The notes under the pieces were generated by a model. It saw only the letters and a program-made list of their open reading frames with translations, was not told the origin of the DNA and searched no databases. A program made the position numbers and the translations under genes. DNA of 64,000 nt, taken from contig NZ_POSN01000005.1 of assembly GCF_002994005.1 (NCBI RefSeq), positions 48,799 through 112,798 on the forward strand, read 5' to 3'. This document shows, in pieces, positions 59,101-64,000 of this stretch. Each line of letters opens with the position of its first letter. Positions within the stretch are counted from its first letter, which is position 1. The DNA is from Apilactobacillus quenuiae. GTDB lineage: Bacteria > Bacillota > Bacilli > Lactobacillales > Lactobacillaceae.

Positions 59101-61670
59101 CCGCTTTCAATATCTAAACCTGTGGCTAAGCCTGATGAACCTGATTGTGTAGGAACAATATCAATCTCAGCACCAGGATCAATAGATAAACTCCCAGTGT
59201 TTAAATATATACCAGTTGGATAAGTATTATGTTCAGCACTGTTACCATTATATTGAGGTAATAATTTCATATGTGAATTATTCTTTAATTCAACATTACC
59301 GGTAGTATCCATTCCAATTTCCAAATTATTTCCATCGACTGTACTACCATAATACCTACTCCCATTTTCCATAGTAAGTGTACCAACTTCAAGATTTTCC
59401 TGATTGTTGTTTGAGCCTTGAATACTATTAGCGGTAGAAAATGGAGTTTTATAACCATTTACGGTGAATATATTCAAATTATTTTCAACTGATACATTAG
59501 CTTTTGTAGCATTAGACATTTCAGCACCAATATATGTTAAATTAGAGTATTTTAAATTACCATAAGTCTGTATTTTGAATGAACCCCAGTAATCATTACC
59601 ATATATAGTAGCAAAATTTTTAACGGTTAGATTAGGCATACTGCTATTACCTTGGTTAACAGAAATTGTTAATCCTCCCATATCAATAATATGGTTTTGT
59701 CCATCATAAGTTAACTTAAAGTTGCTTACTTCAGGGTTAATGTAAGTATAACCCCCATTACCAGAAGTATTAGTCTTGCTAAAATCTAAATCATTTAAGA
59801 TTTTAATATTTTTAATAATATTATTACTATTAATGGTACCACCTGCTGACTTGTATGATTGGCCAGAAGAATCAGGTATTTGAGAATCATATCCATAAGC
59901 AATAACATTATTCATTTGAGTTGGATTAGAAATAAATGCTGTACCAGACTGAACTTGTTTTATTACATCCTTAAATCCAGATAAATAATTAGAATCTTGA
60001 TTGCTTGTTGATGGATTAAAACTAGATGGATTTGTTTTCAACATATTATTACCATCGAATTGTTGTCCTATTGCATCTTGCGCACCTCTATATGCTTGAT
60101 CATAAGCATTTTGTGAATCATTAGTTGGTGTATAAGAACTATTACCAAATTTTCCAGTCCATCTACCACTTTCAGCATCTACAGTACCTTGATGAGCTAA
60201 GAAATAAGTTATTCCCTGGTTGTATTCTGTAGTTTGATTGCCATCCACAATGGATTCTGATTCATTTTGCTTAGTAGCATTAGGATCTTGGGGAATGATG
60301 ACTTTAACATCACCATTTTTTTGAATACTAGATTTCCCACTATTAAAGAATGAATCAACTGAACTAGGATCATTACTATTATGATCAGTATAATCTTGTA
60401 CTCCTTGAGTTCCAGCCTTACTATTAAAGCTATTGTAAGATTCCCAAGCATGTGCTACACCATTAAATCCATCTGAATAAGCTGAAGTATTATTAGTTCC
60501 TGACATGCTAGGAACAAAAGATGCATTTGAACCATTTGATTGTGCTGATTGGATTTGACTCCATGCATCATAAGCACCATTATTTGCTTGATATTTTGGA
60601 TCATTTAACAAATTAGTAAGCTTACCAGATTGAGTTTCTGCATCCTTATATTTCTGAGAAATTTCATTAGCAGCATCATCTATAGATGTTTTTAAACTAT
60701 TAAGATTATTGTATGAATCTTGTTCTAATCTCAATTGATCACTATCAAAATCAGCTTTTTTTGAAATATTATTAGTAGTAGCTGTACCATAATTGTTTTT
60801 ATCACTAATATTGTTTCTATTATTCTGAATATTTGTGTTATCAGAATCTGCAGAGGCAGCATTAGAAGATATAGATGAACTGGATACTGTTCCATTATAA
60901 TCTGCCGATGCATTATTATAATCATCTTTTATACTATTATATATATCAGTTACACCAGAACTACCATTAGAGCCAAGTGCTTGATTTCTGTCATTAGCAT
61001 TACTTGCAGCTGTATAGTCATCTTTAATTTTATTGAAATTACTTGTTGCACTTTCTTTACTATTTTGTATATCGTTATTATCTGCTGATGCTGAATTAGC
61101 TATATCTGCAGCAGAGTTTTGGATACTAGCATCACTTGAAGCATGATCAGTATCCTGTTTAGCAGAATGAGCTGTTGCTTGAGCTTGGGTAGCATTTGTA
61201 CCTTCAGCACTAGTGTTTAATCCATTACGTCCAGCATTTGATCTGTTAGCAATATAACCGCTAACAGCGTTAGATTGATCGCTTATGGTATTAACACCAT
61301 TGCTTGCAACAGCACTATCTTCATTTATTTGTTGATTAGAGGCATTAGAAAAATTACTTCCACTTTTAATTGTATCAACATTTTGCTTATTATTTGTTGC
61401 TGAAGTTTTATCATTGTCAATAGATGTTTGTGCTTTATCTACAGAATTAGTAGCATCTGAACTAGGTGTATTATCAGCTGGATCTCCAGAATTAGGAGCA
61501 GCATGTGCCACTACTTCACTTGTAGGTTGATTCATAGATAGAGTTCCACTTACAGCGAAACCACCTAAAACAGCTAAAGTAGCAACAGATGCGACAACCC
61601 ATTGCTTTTTAACCTTTCTCATGACTTTTTTGTCATTTACTTTATTAAATTGATTTTTATTATATTGCAA
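53148..61670 (-). CDS. Giant secreted repeat protein 5 (2840 residues), TTG start
   Basis: Starts at TTG (61670) behind AAAAGGAG with 10-base spacing; MQYNKNQFNKVNDKK aligns with giant 4, confirming it. The signal peptide is cleaved probably after AHA (residue 57). A long Ser/Asn/Asp-rich helical linker runs to about residue 330. The blocks AWESYNSFN...GTQGV and YFLAHQGTVDAESGRW are shared with giant 1. The beta-solenoid-like region (about 600-1040) carries YDGQNHIIDMGG. After a beta-sandwich segment come paired repeats of the GYGDAQKGYSDA and AYNGVADAIAKVK types, and a C-terminal third closely similar to giants 3 and 4 (GQNDIPAPSS near residue 2500). SLAP/DUF5776-like modules occupy 2693-2840. 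It looks like a mosaic of a giant 1-type front and a giant 3/4-type back. Confidence 0.85.
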   Translation of the reverse strand: MQYNKNQFNKVNDKKVMRKVKKQWVVASVATLAVLGGFAVSGTLSMNQPTSEVVAHAAPNSGDPADNTPSSDATNSVDKAQTSIDNDKTSATNNKQNVDTIKSGSNFSNASNQQINEDSAVASNGVNTISDQSNAVSGYIANRSNAGRNGLNTSAEGTNATQAQATAHSAKQDTDHASSDASIQNSAADIANSASADNNDIQNSKESATSNFNKIKDDYTAASNANDRNQALGSNGSSGVTDIYNSIKDDYNNASADYNGTVSSSSISSNAASADSDNTNIQNNRNNISDKNNYGTATTNNISKKADFDSDQLRLEQDSYNNLNSLKTSIDDAANEISQKYKDAETQSGKLTNLLNDPKYQANNGAYDAWSQIQSAQSNGSNASFVPSMSGTNNTSAYSDGFNGVAHAWESYNSFNSKAGTQGVQDYTDHNSNDPSSVDSFFNSGKSSIQKNGDVKVIIPQDPNATKQNESESIVDGNQTTEYNQGITYFLAHQGTVDAESGRWTGKFGNSSYTPTNDSQNAYDQAYRGAQDAIGQQFDGNNMLKTNPSSFNPSTSNQDSNYLSGFKDVIKQVQSGTAFISNPTQMNNVIAYGYDSQIPDSSGQSYKSAGGTINSNNIIKNIKILNDLDFSKTNTSGNGGYTYINPEVSNFKLTYDGQNHIIDMGGLTISVNQGNSSMPNLTVKNFATIYGNDYWGSFKIQTYGNLKYSNLTYIGAEMSNATKANVSVENNLNIFTVNGYKTPFSTANSIQGSNNNQENLEVGTLTMENGSRYYGSTVDGNNLEIGMDTTGNVELKNNSHMKLLPQYNGNSAEHNTYPTGIYLNTGSLSIDPGAEIDIVPTQSGSSGLATGLDIESGSVNINGGILNIDDNGYLNHDANTIKGTLNVRDNGLLKIYGHNLSGFSNALLSSNGLNITNRGNLDLSTDGTGSNPTLLNNSSSFNIDNPGNNVTLQINKQSNGQLGQGKLFSNPITAYSVNYIKNDTGDTPRNSDKYNGPYYEVVVPTGSSSGNSIQYIDPTTGKLVNDDSSKITTSTRYLSFTATPNVFFRDKISVPQNDQGKYDLNGALSLSNVPHDAKGQVYINVNVNGSPQSNDFGKNGTLSLYDSNGNFIKNLTHSNDTSIKQVQGLNKYGTNTYTDAINLEDNGIDSGNANGDIIKFSYPLTDKPSSVTVLANYSVTSQKQSINGDGTNNFTNALSNPIRPSDDVIGTDSVKLTQPFTPTVQSAQAAGSSDGNTAFEKSNIENHTNGSKWTTTYSSVQQPDIQNSYINSYNSGYEQAQAKFKNSLKTNGNDGSDYGNAYVDGANSQNKPASGDTQQEGYSVAQQAKKDAVNATSGANYNSSSDVSLPAGYNAGTPKALTYQSAYYGAYEAKQNATNNNQLSNPDKVSQAAYDTQRGASDFLNGQENGSHSSGASDSSLYNNGYGDAQKGYSDAINASSDKKLINDDSNYNVEGQQGIAAANSAYDGYHGAENNGNPQNGNYPSGSSYSKDSEAAYNGVADAIAKVKKGDDSKPSGSGAYINAYNNAKANANKANNAGNNDFLQGKPSKPDDVTPSLSNAEKSVYTNAYSNTQKGYQEGLQSSPNKTAEPSDHNEKSGYDEAGKVAKGYQDAINDFYNNGVKTLPGSNTHKDEQGYQDTIRGLIDGSTSDQSTTNKPSPNNSPLYDIARAQSMGSKHGISDAKKSPSVNSSDVPEGSNVDPQYYKTAYDAAQKGYNGTSNYESGQNNNPIYTNSFDQGAQQKGADDFLNNNDTNPDNSTDYGRNYRKGHTDAQRAYENPDNKNDESEASNTGANAAKSKDSGYKDAQDSNIHGPKDPTNPDYVNAYWGAKAGANTGDTPSTSVNTNSLAYKDANKEAQKDAANGAQQYLNDKLNNKTPLQPSGSDVLYNQGYNNQKAYDDGYNNPNTQKTLSTNGENDAYAAGQNANKNGNGYQAAQQNKDGDGSQEFNGAKQGFADAKSGSQFNPSNKMPSNLDDKGQIAYQSSYAKAYAEASAQMNKGAQQYTADKNGNASTNGKTVDPNSNEDAQSFNQGYNNQKAYDSGLNSSGSNQNVYPNGTKNPYPDGSPEAKAYDKGLAAKSNKTSAQQDAAGNGAQNTEKPDSYNGALAGYEDGANGNPSDSNIGKSSEYQNAYNNAFGDMQKSRAAGAKDFFDQVNGDNLDNVNQVNPARSKTQGDTSIEGKAQNNAFAEQQGYAAGIANDTENKNPYQQDPDRSTYNKGFNEAKAAKQGYEAAQKSTDPTKQTADQVTNPSLNDDKEKVGYTAAAKAYQDVKDGKQTDNSNQSPEYQMAYNMAYNVDKSAANNGSQSLLNNPNATSDNPYNDKPEKSAEKSLYDQGFNDSKDGYNSVMDKSKASSNPNTQSDAYNKGAQLANNLLNGIKSAAKGDKSAPSTDKDITNGFNVANEAIKNAVNDSKSNKNQGTDGKLDPSKISVPNDVPTSATQAYIDVYKGAYNGYNAGLNGGSQTPDASKDADYVNNPAYQAAYDNTFKQGQNDIPAPSSNNNDNGAAAAGSLDFLDNNLPKKNFDDQDQQNAYQNAYADTDRGFKAAVANMNPNANGSKYYNNGYDAGKQGLAGINDAKDKSQANPNGNAAYKNGYTGYQAGIDAAKRSAKDSKNSKNDLVDKGIVYSYAYKQAVKTENRRQNNLGAKAGYEMARKSHIYPTNLSSKHSQAYINAYTKAYRKELARRMPRYIYNLKGMFRHSNAKFTRASRIKGYKKTPRYASHVFKVEGITYSKTGLPRYIVRGGGMVTASGDYVANAYYQRNETKPNQRIRVIKPQGTFIYNSKHFNKKTAVKKLNKNKTIRVKRVENIGSITRFYIGDGKYISSNKTIVETVR

Positions 61671-61710
61671 TTAATAACAACTCCTTTTCTATAAAATGAA
61701 TTGAAACAAT

Positions 61711-61740
61711 ATTACATAATTATTAAATTATCATTAACAA
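61711..61740 (-). promoter_or_regulatory. Candidate promoter of giant gene 5
   Basis: On the minus strand TTGTTA (61740-61735) and TGTAAT (61716-61711) are 18 bases apart, 41 bases before the TTG start. The 13 bases at 61732-61744 recur exactly upstream of giant gene 1. Confidence 0.4.
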
Positions 61741-61786
61741 TTAAATTGTATTATACATTGAATATTTTTTTCAAATAAATAGCTTA

Positions 61787-61825
61787 AAAATAAGGTCTAT
61801 GGCTTTAAACCATAGACCTTATTTT
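61787..61825 (-). terminator. Terminator of giant gene 6
   Basis: A perfect 16-bp stem (AAAATAAGGTCTATGG with CCATAGACCTTATTTT) and 7-base loop, 15 bases past the stop codon. Confidence 0.9.
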
Positions 61826-61839
61826 AAATTACAATGACA

Positions 61840-64000
61840 TTAATTTATACGATGAACAATCTTCTTGTTGCTTGATAGATACTTACCATCTCCTAAATAG
61901 AATCTAGTAATATGACCTGATTTTTCAAGCTTCTTAATATGAACAATTTGTCCAGTGTGTAGATATTTAACCTCATTGTGACGATCAAAGTGCTTATTAT
62001 TATAAATGTAAGTACCATGATTACGAATTACACGAACTTTTTGATCATGTTTCTTCTCACTACGTCTGTAGTATAAATCAGCGATTGATGATTTAGCAGC
62101 ACTGATCCAACCGCCCTTAACTCTAAATACTAAGTGACGACCAGGAGTAAAACCATAACCATATACTCTAAAGGTATGACGATTACGAAGACTTGTCTTT
62201 ATATACTTAGCGTTCCTAGTTTTACGGGTTAAAGTAGGTTTACTATGACGATAAATTTTCTTTAGATTATAAACATAACGTGGAATATCACGCTTAATAG
62301 CTCTTATATATGCTTTCATATATGCATTCTTATATGCTTTAGAACGACCTATTAATTTAGCAGGTGAATCAAGGGCACTACCACGTTTATATCCAGCACG
62401 AGTAGCACGAAGAATTTGATTTGATTTGTGCTTAATATTCTTCTTAGACTTCAAAGAATTACGATTCTTATTAGCTGCATGAGTTTTCCCATTGTTATAA
62501 GCATCGTTATAAGCTTTCTTATAAGAATTATTCATTCCACTATCATTACGTGCCTTATTATTATGACCATCCTCATATGCATCATAACCACTATTATAAG
62601 CATAACTACCATTATTATCACGAGGGATTCCACGACTAGCATCAGATTCTCCTCTTTGATAATTTTTAGCAGCTTGATATCCATTATTATAACTATTATC
62701 TGTAGGATTCATATTAGGCTTATTATTTATACCATCATTAAATCCTTGTTGTGAACGATCGTAACCATTGTTATATGCTGCTGAATGGTTATTTTCATTA
62801 TTAGAATTACCGTTAATAAAGTTATTACTGCCTTTGTCTTTATCTGAATTAGATGGAGTGCTTGGAATATAGGAATTATTTGAATTGTTTGAATTAGTAT
62901 ATTTATTATATCCATCATTATTAGCTGCTGAATTAGACTTAGCGGTTGTACTACTATTATCACCATTTTTACCAGCATTGTATGCATTTTGTGCTGTATT
63001 ATATGCATTCGAAGCTGTTGAATCTCCAGCATATTTAGATGCTGAATTACTATTGCCTTGTTCGGCATCGTGGATACCATCTCGAGTAGCTGATCCAGCT
63101 TTATTTGCTTCTGGACTATTCTTTGCATTTGCAGTATCAGTTTTTCCATTTAAGCCATCATTATAAGCTTGTTGTGCTGTATTATATGCATTTGAGGCTG
63201 TTGAATCTCCAGCATATTTAGGTGCTGAATTACTATTGCCTTGTTCGGCATCGTGGATACCATCTCGAGTAGCTGATCCAGCTTTATTTGCTTCCGGACT
63301 ATTCTTTGCATTTGCAGTATCAGTTTTTCCATTTAAGCCATCATTATAAGCTTGTTGTGCTGTGTTATATGCATTTGAAGCTGTTGAATCTCCAGCATAT
63401 TTAGATGCTGAATTACTATTGCCTTGTTCGGCATCGTGGATACCTTGTTCATAAGCTTGACCTGCTTGATAGGCTTTGTTCTGTGTTGTGTCTGGTTCCC
63501 TTCGAGCAGCTTGTTGATTACTATTTAGTCCATCTTGATATGCTTGCAAACCATTTTGGTATGCTTGCTTTTGACCTTCGGTCCAAATAGTTCCTGGACG
63601 ATAGTCTTTATTGTAGGCACTAGCAGAATTATTTTGTGCATCTGTAACATTATTAATACCACTTTCTGCATCTTTCACTGCTGCTCTAACTGCACGTCCA
63701 GTGTTATAGGCATCACCTTGATTATTAGTTTGAGCAGTTGCAACATATCCTTCATCATCAGCATATCCTTTATTAAAGGCTTCTTTAGCATTACTATAAG
63801 CTTGTTTCTGCTTATTAGCTGCATCCGTTGAAGCACCTGTATCTCCTGGGTATTTACTTTGATGACTATCAATATCATTACTTGCAGCATCATCGATTCC
63901 ATCTTTAGTAGCTTGGGCTACTGCCTTGGCATCGGCTGCTAATTTGTTCTTAGCATCGATTCTACCTTGGATGTATGATTTGTAAGCGTCATCATATTCT
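61840..64000 (-). CDS. Giant secreted repeat protein 6, C-terminal 720 codons (runs off the right edge)
   Basis: The frame stays open to the window end. The codons upstream of the GTG at 63678 contain no stop and encode more repeat sequence (AYSNAKEAFNKGYADDEG), so that GTG is not the start and the N-terminus is outside. Visible parts are AYQNGLQAYQDGLN repeats, a 61-residue near-identical tandem repeat, a Ser/Asn/Pro hinge, and Tyr/Gly repeats (NNGYDRSQQGFNDG). Two SLAP/DUF5776-like modules start near PRYVYNLKKIYRHSK and end GKYLSSNKKIVHRIN. The basic segment before the modules is richer in Lys and Arg than in the other giants. Confidence 0.85.
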   Translation of the reverse strand, partial: EYDDAYKSYIQGRIDAKNKLAADAKAVAQATKDGIDDAASNDIDSHQSKYPGDTGASTDAANKQKQAYSNAKEAFNKGYADDEGYVATAQTNNQGDAYNTGRAVRAAVKDAESGINNVTDAQNNSASAYNKDYRPGTIWTEGQKQAYQNGLQAYQDGLNSNQQAARREPDTTQNKAYQAGQAYEQGIHDAEQGNSNSASKYAGDSTASNAYNTAQQAYNDGLNGKTDTANAKNSPEANKAGSATRDGIHDAEQGNSNSAPKYAGDSTASNAYNTAQQAYNDGLNGKTDTANAKNSPEANKAGSATRDGIHDAEQGNSNSASKYAGDSTASNAYNTAQNAYNAGKNGDNSSTTAKSNSAANNDGYNKYTNSNNSNNSYIPSTPSNSDKDKGSNNFINGNSNNENNHSAAYNNGYDRSQQGFNDGINNKPNMNPTDNSYNNGYQAAKNYQRGESDASRGIPRDNNGSYAYNSGYDAYEDGHNNKARNDSGMNNSYKKAYNDAYNNGKTHAANKNRNSLKSKKNIKHKSNQILRATRAGYKRGSALDSPAKLIGRSKAYKNAYMKAYIRAIKRDIPRYVYNLKKIYRHSKPTLTRKTRNAKYIKTSLRNRHTFRVYGYGFTPGRHLVFRVKGGWISAAKSSIADLYYRRSEKKHDQKVRVIRNHGTYIYNNKHFDRHNEVKYLHTGQIVHIKKLEKSGHITRFYLGDGKYLSSNKKIVHRIN
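62989..63444 (-). repeat. 183-base tandem repeat in giant gene 6, 2.5 copies
   Basis: Units start at 63444, 63261 and 63078 (minus strand). Each encodes 61 residues from GIHDAEQGNSNSA to GSATRD; the third copy is complete for about 30 residues. Matching landmarks are exactly 183 bases apart, and the copies differ by only a few bases, indicating recent amplification and probable strain-to-strain length variation. Confidence 0.9.

Noticed and set aside
62989-63444. Regular 183-base repeats as a CRISPR array
   Set aside because: The whole unit is repeated with no unique spacers, it is in frame within a coding region, and no cas genes are present.
63150-63678. GTG at 63678 as the true start of a 612-residue protein
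   Set aside because: The frame is open and repeat-like up to the window edge, and there is no ribosome binding site or signal peptide at this GTG.
5612-64000. Dozens of frames of 60-140 codons in other frames or antisense to the giant genes
   Set aside because: They follow the repeat structure and low-complexity codons of the giant genes, lack ribosome binding sites and are rich in Met/Ile/Leu/Gln from frame-shifted AAT/GCA repeats.
5612-64000. LPXTG sorting signals at the ends of the giant proteins
   Set aside because: All six C-termini end in a SLAP/DUF5776-like module; none has LPXTG, a hydrophobic span or a charged tail.

Overview
The window looks like the chromosome of a low-GC member of the Lactobacillaceae. 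Signs of this are the AT-rich sequence, strong AGGAGG-type ribosome binding sites, TTG and GTG starts next to ATG, and lactobacillus-type surface proteins. About 79% of it (roughly 50.7 kb) is five complete genes and one truncated gene for giant secreted Asn/Ser/Ala/Tyr-rich repeat proteins of 2706-3884 residues, all on the minus strand. From memory, a cluster of giant secreted proteins is known from the bee-associated Apilactobacillus kunkeei group, so I infer an Apilactobacillus-like source. That assignment is not proven here.

Left part (1-5.6 kb): two small membrane-protein genes; a long non-coding stretch with hairpin terminators and a possible decayed 15-codon peptide; tRNA-Pro(CGG) on the minus strand; a compact minus-strand operon; then a secreted 555-residue protein with a coiled coil and propeller-like segments. 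The operon encodes a putative ADP-ribosyltransferase-fold toxin, a small antitoxin-like protein with NDFK repeats, and a SecB-like chaperone. It has the layout of a toxin-antitoxin-chaperone (TAC) module and recalls the Gram-negative CmdTAC anti-phage system. It is the best candidate for an undescribed system in this window.

Middle (5.6-41 kb): giant genes 1, 2 and 3 on the minus strand. A plus-strand island between giants 1 and 2 carries an RlmD/RumA-type rRNA methyltransferase, a DUF2628-like membrane protein, a permuted-papain (YiiX-like) hydrolase and a 57-residue membrane peptide. A minus-strand 93-residue protein closes that interval. Between giants 3 and 4 lies a plus-strand operon of two TagE/GtfA-GtfB-like glycosyltransferases, the second with a degenerate EX7E motif, followed by a 39-residue peptide gene.

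Right part (41-64 kb): giant 4 (3884 residues), giant 5 (2840 residues, TTG start) and the C-terminal 720 codons of giant 6, which runs off the right edge and carries a 183-bp near-identical tandem repeat.

The five complete giants share one plan: an extended signal peptide with a KKQW motif, a disordered Ser/Asn-rich linker, a beta-solenoid-like segment with DGQNH motifs, a thousand or more residues of AYxxGxxxG-type repeats, and two C-terminal SLAP/DUF5776-like wall-binding modules (about 145 residues) with no LPXTG sorting signal. Each ends at its own strong hairpin terminator, so each is probably a single-gene transcript. My working model is that they are secreted, bound non-covalently to the wall, and possibly O-glycosylated by the glycosyltransferase pair encoded among them.
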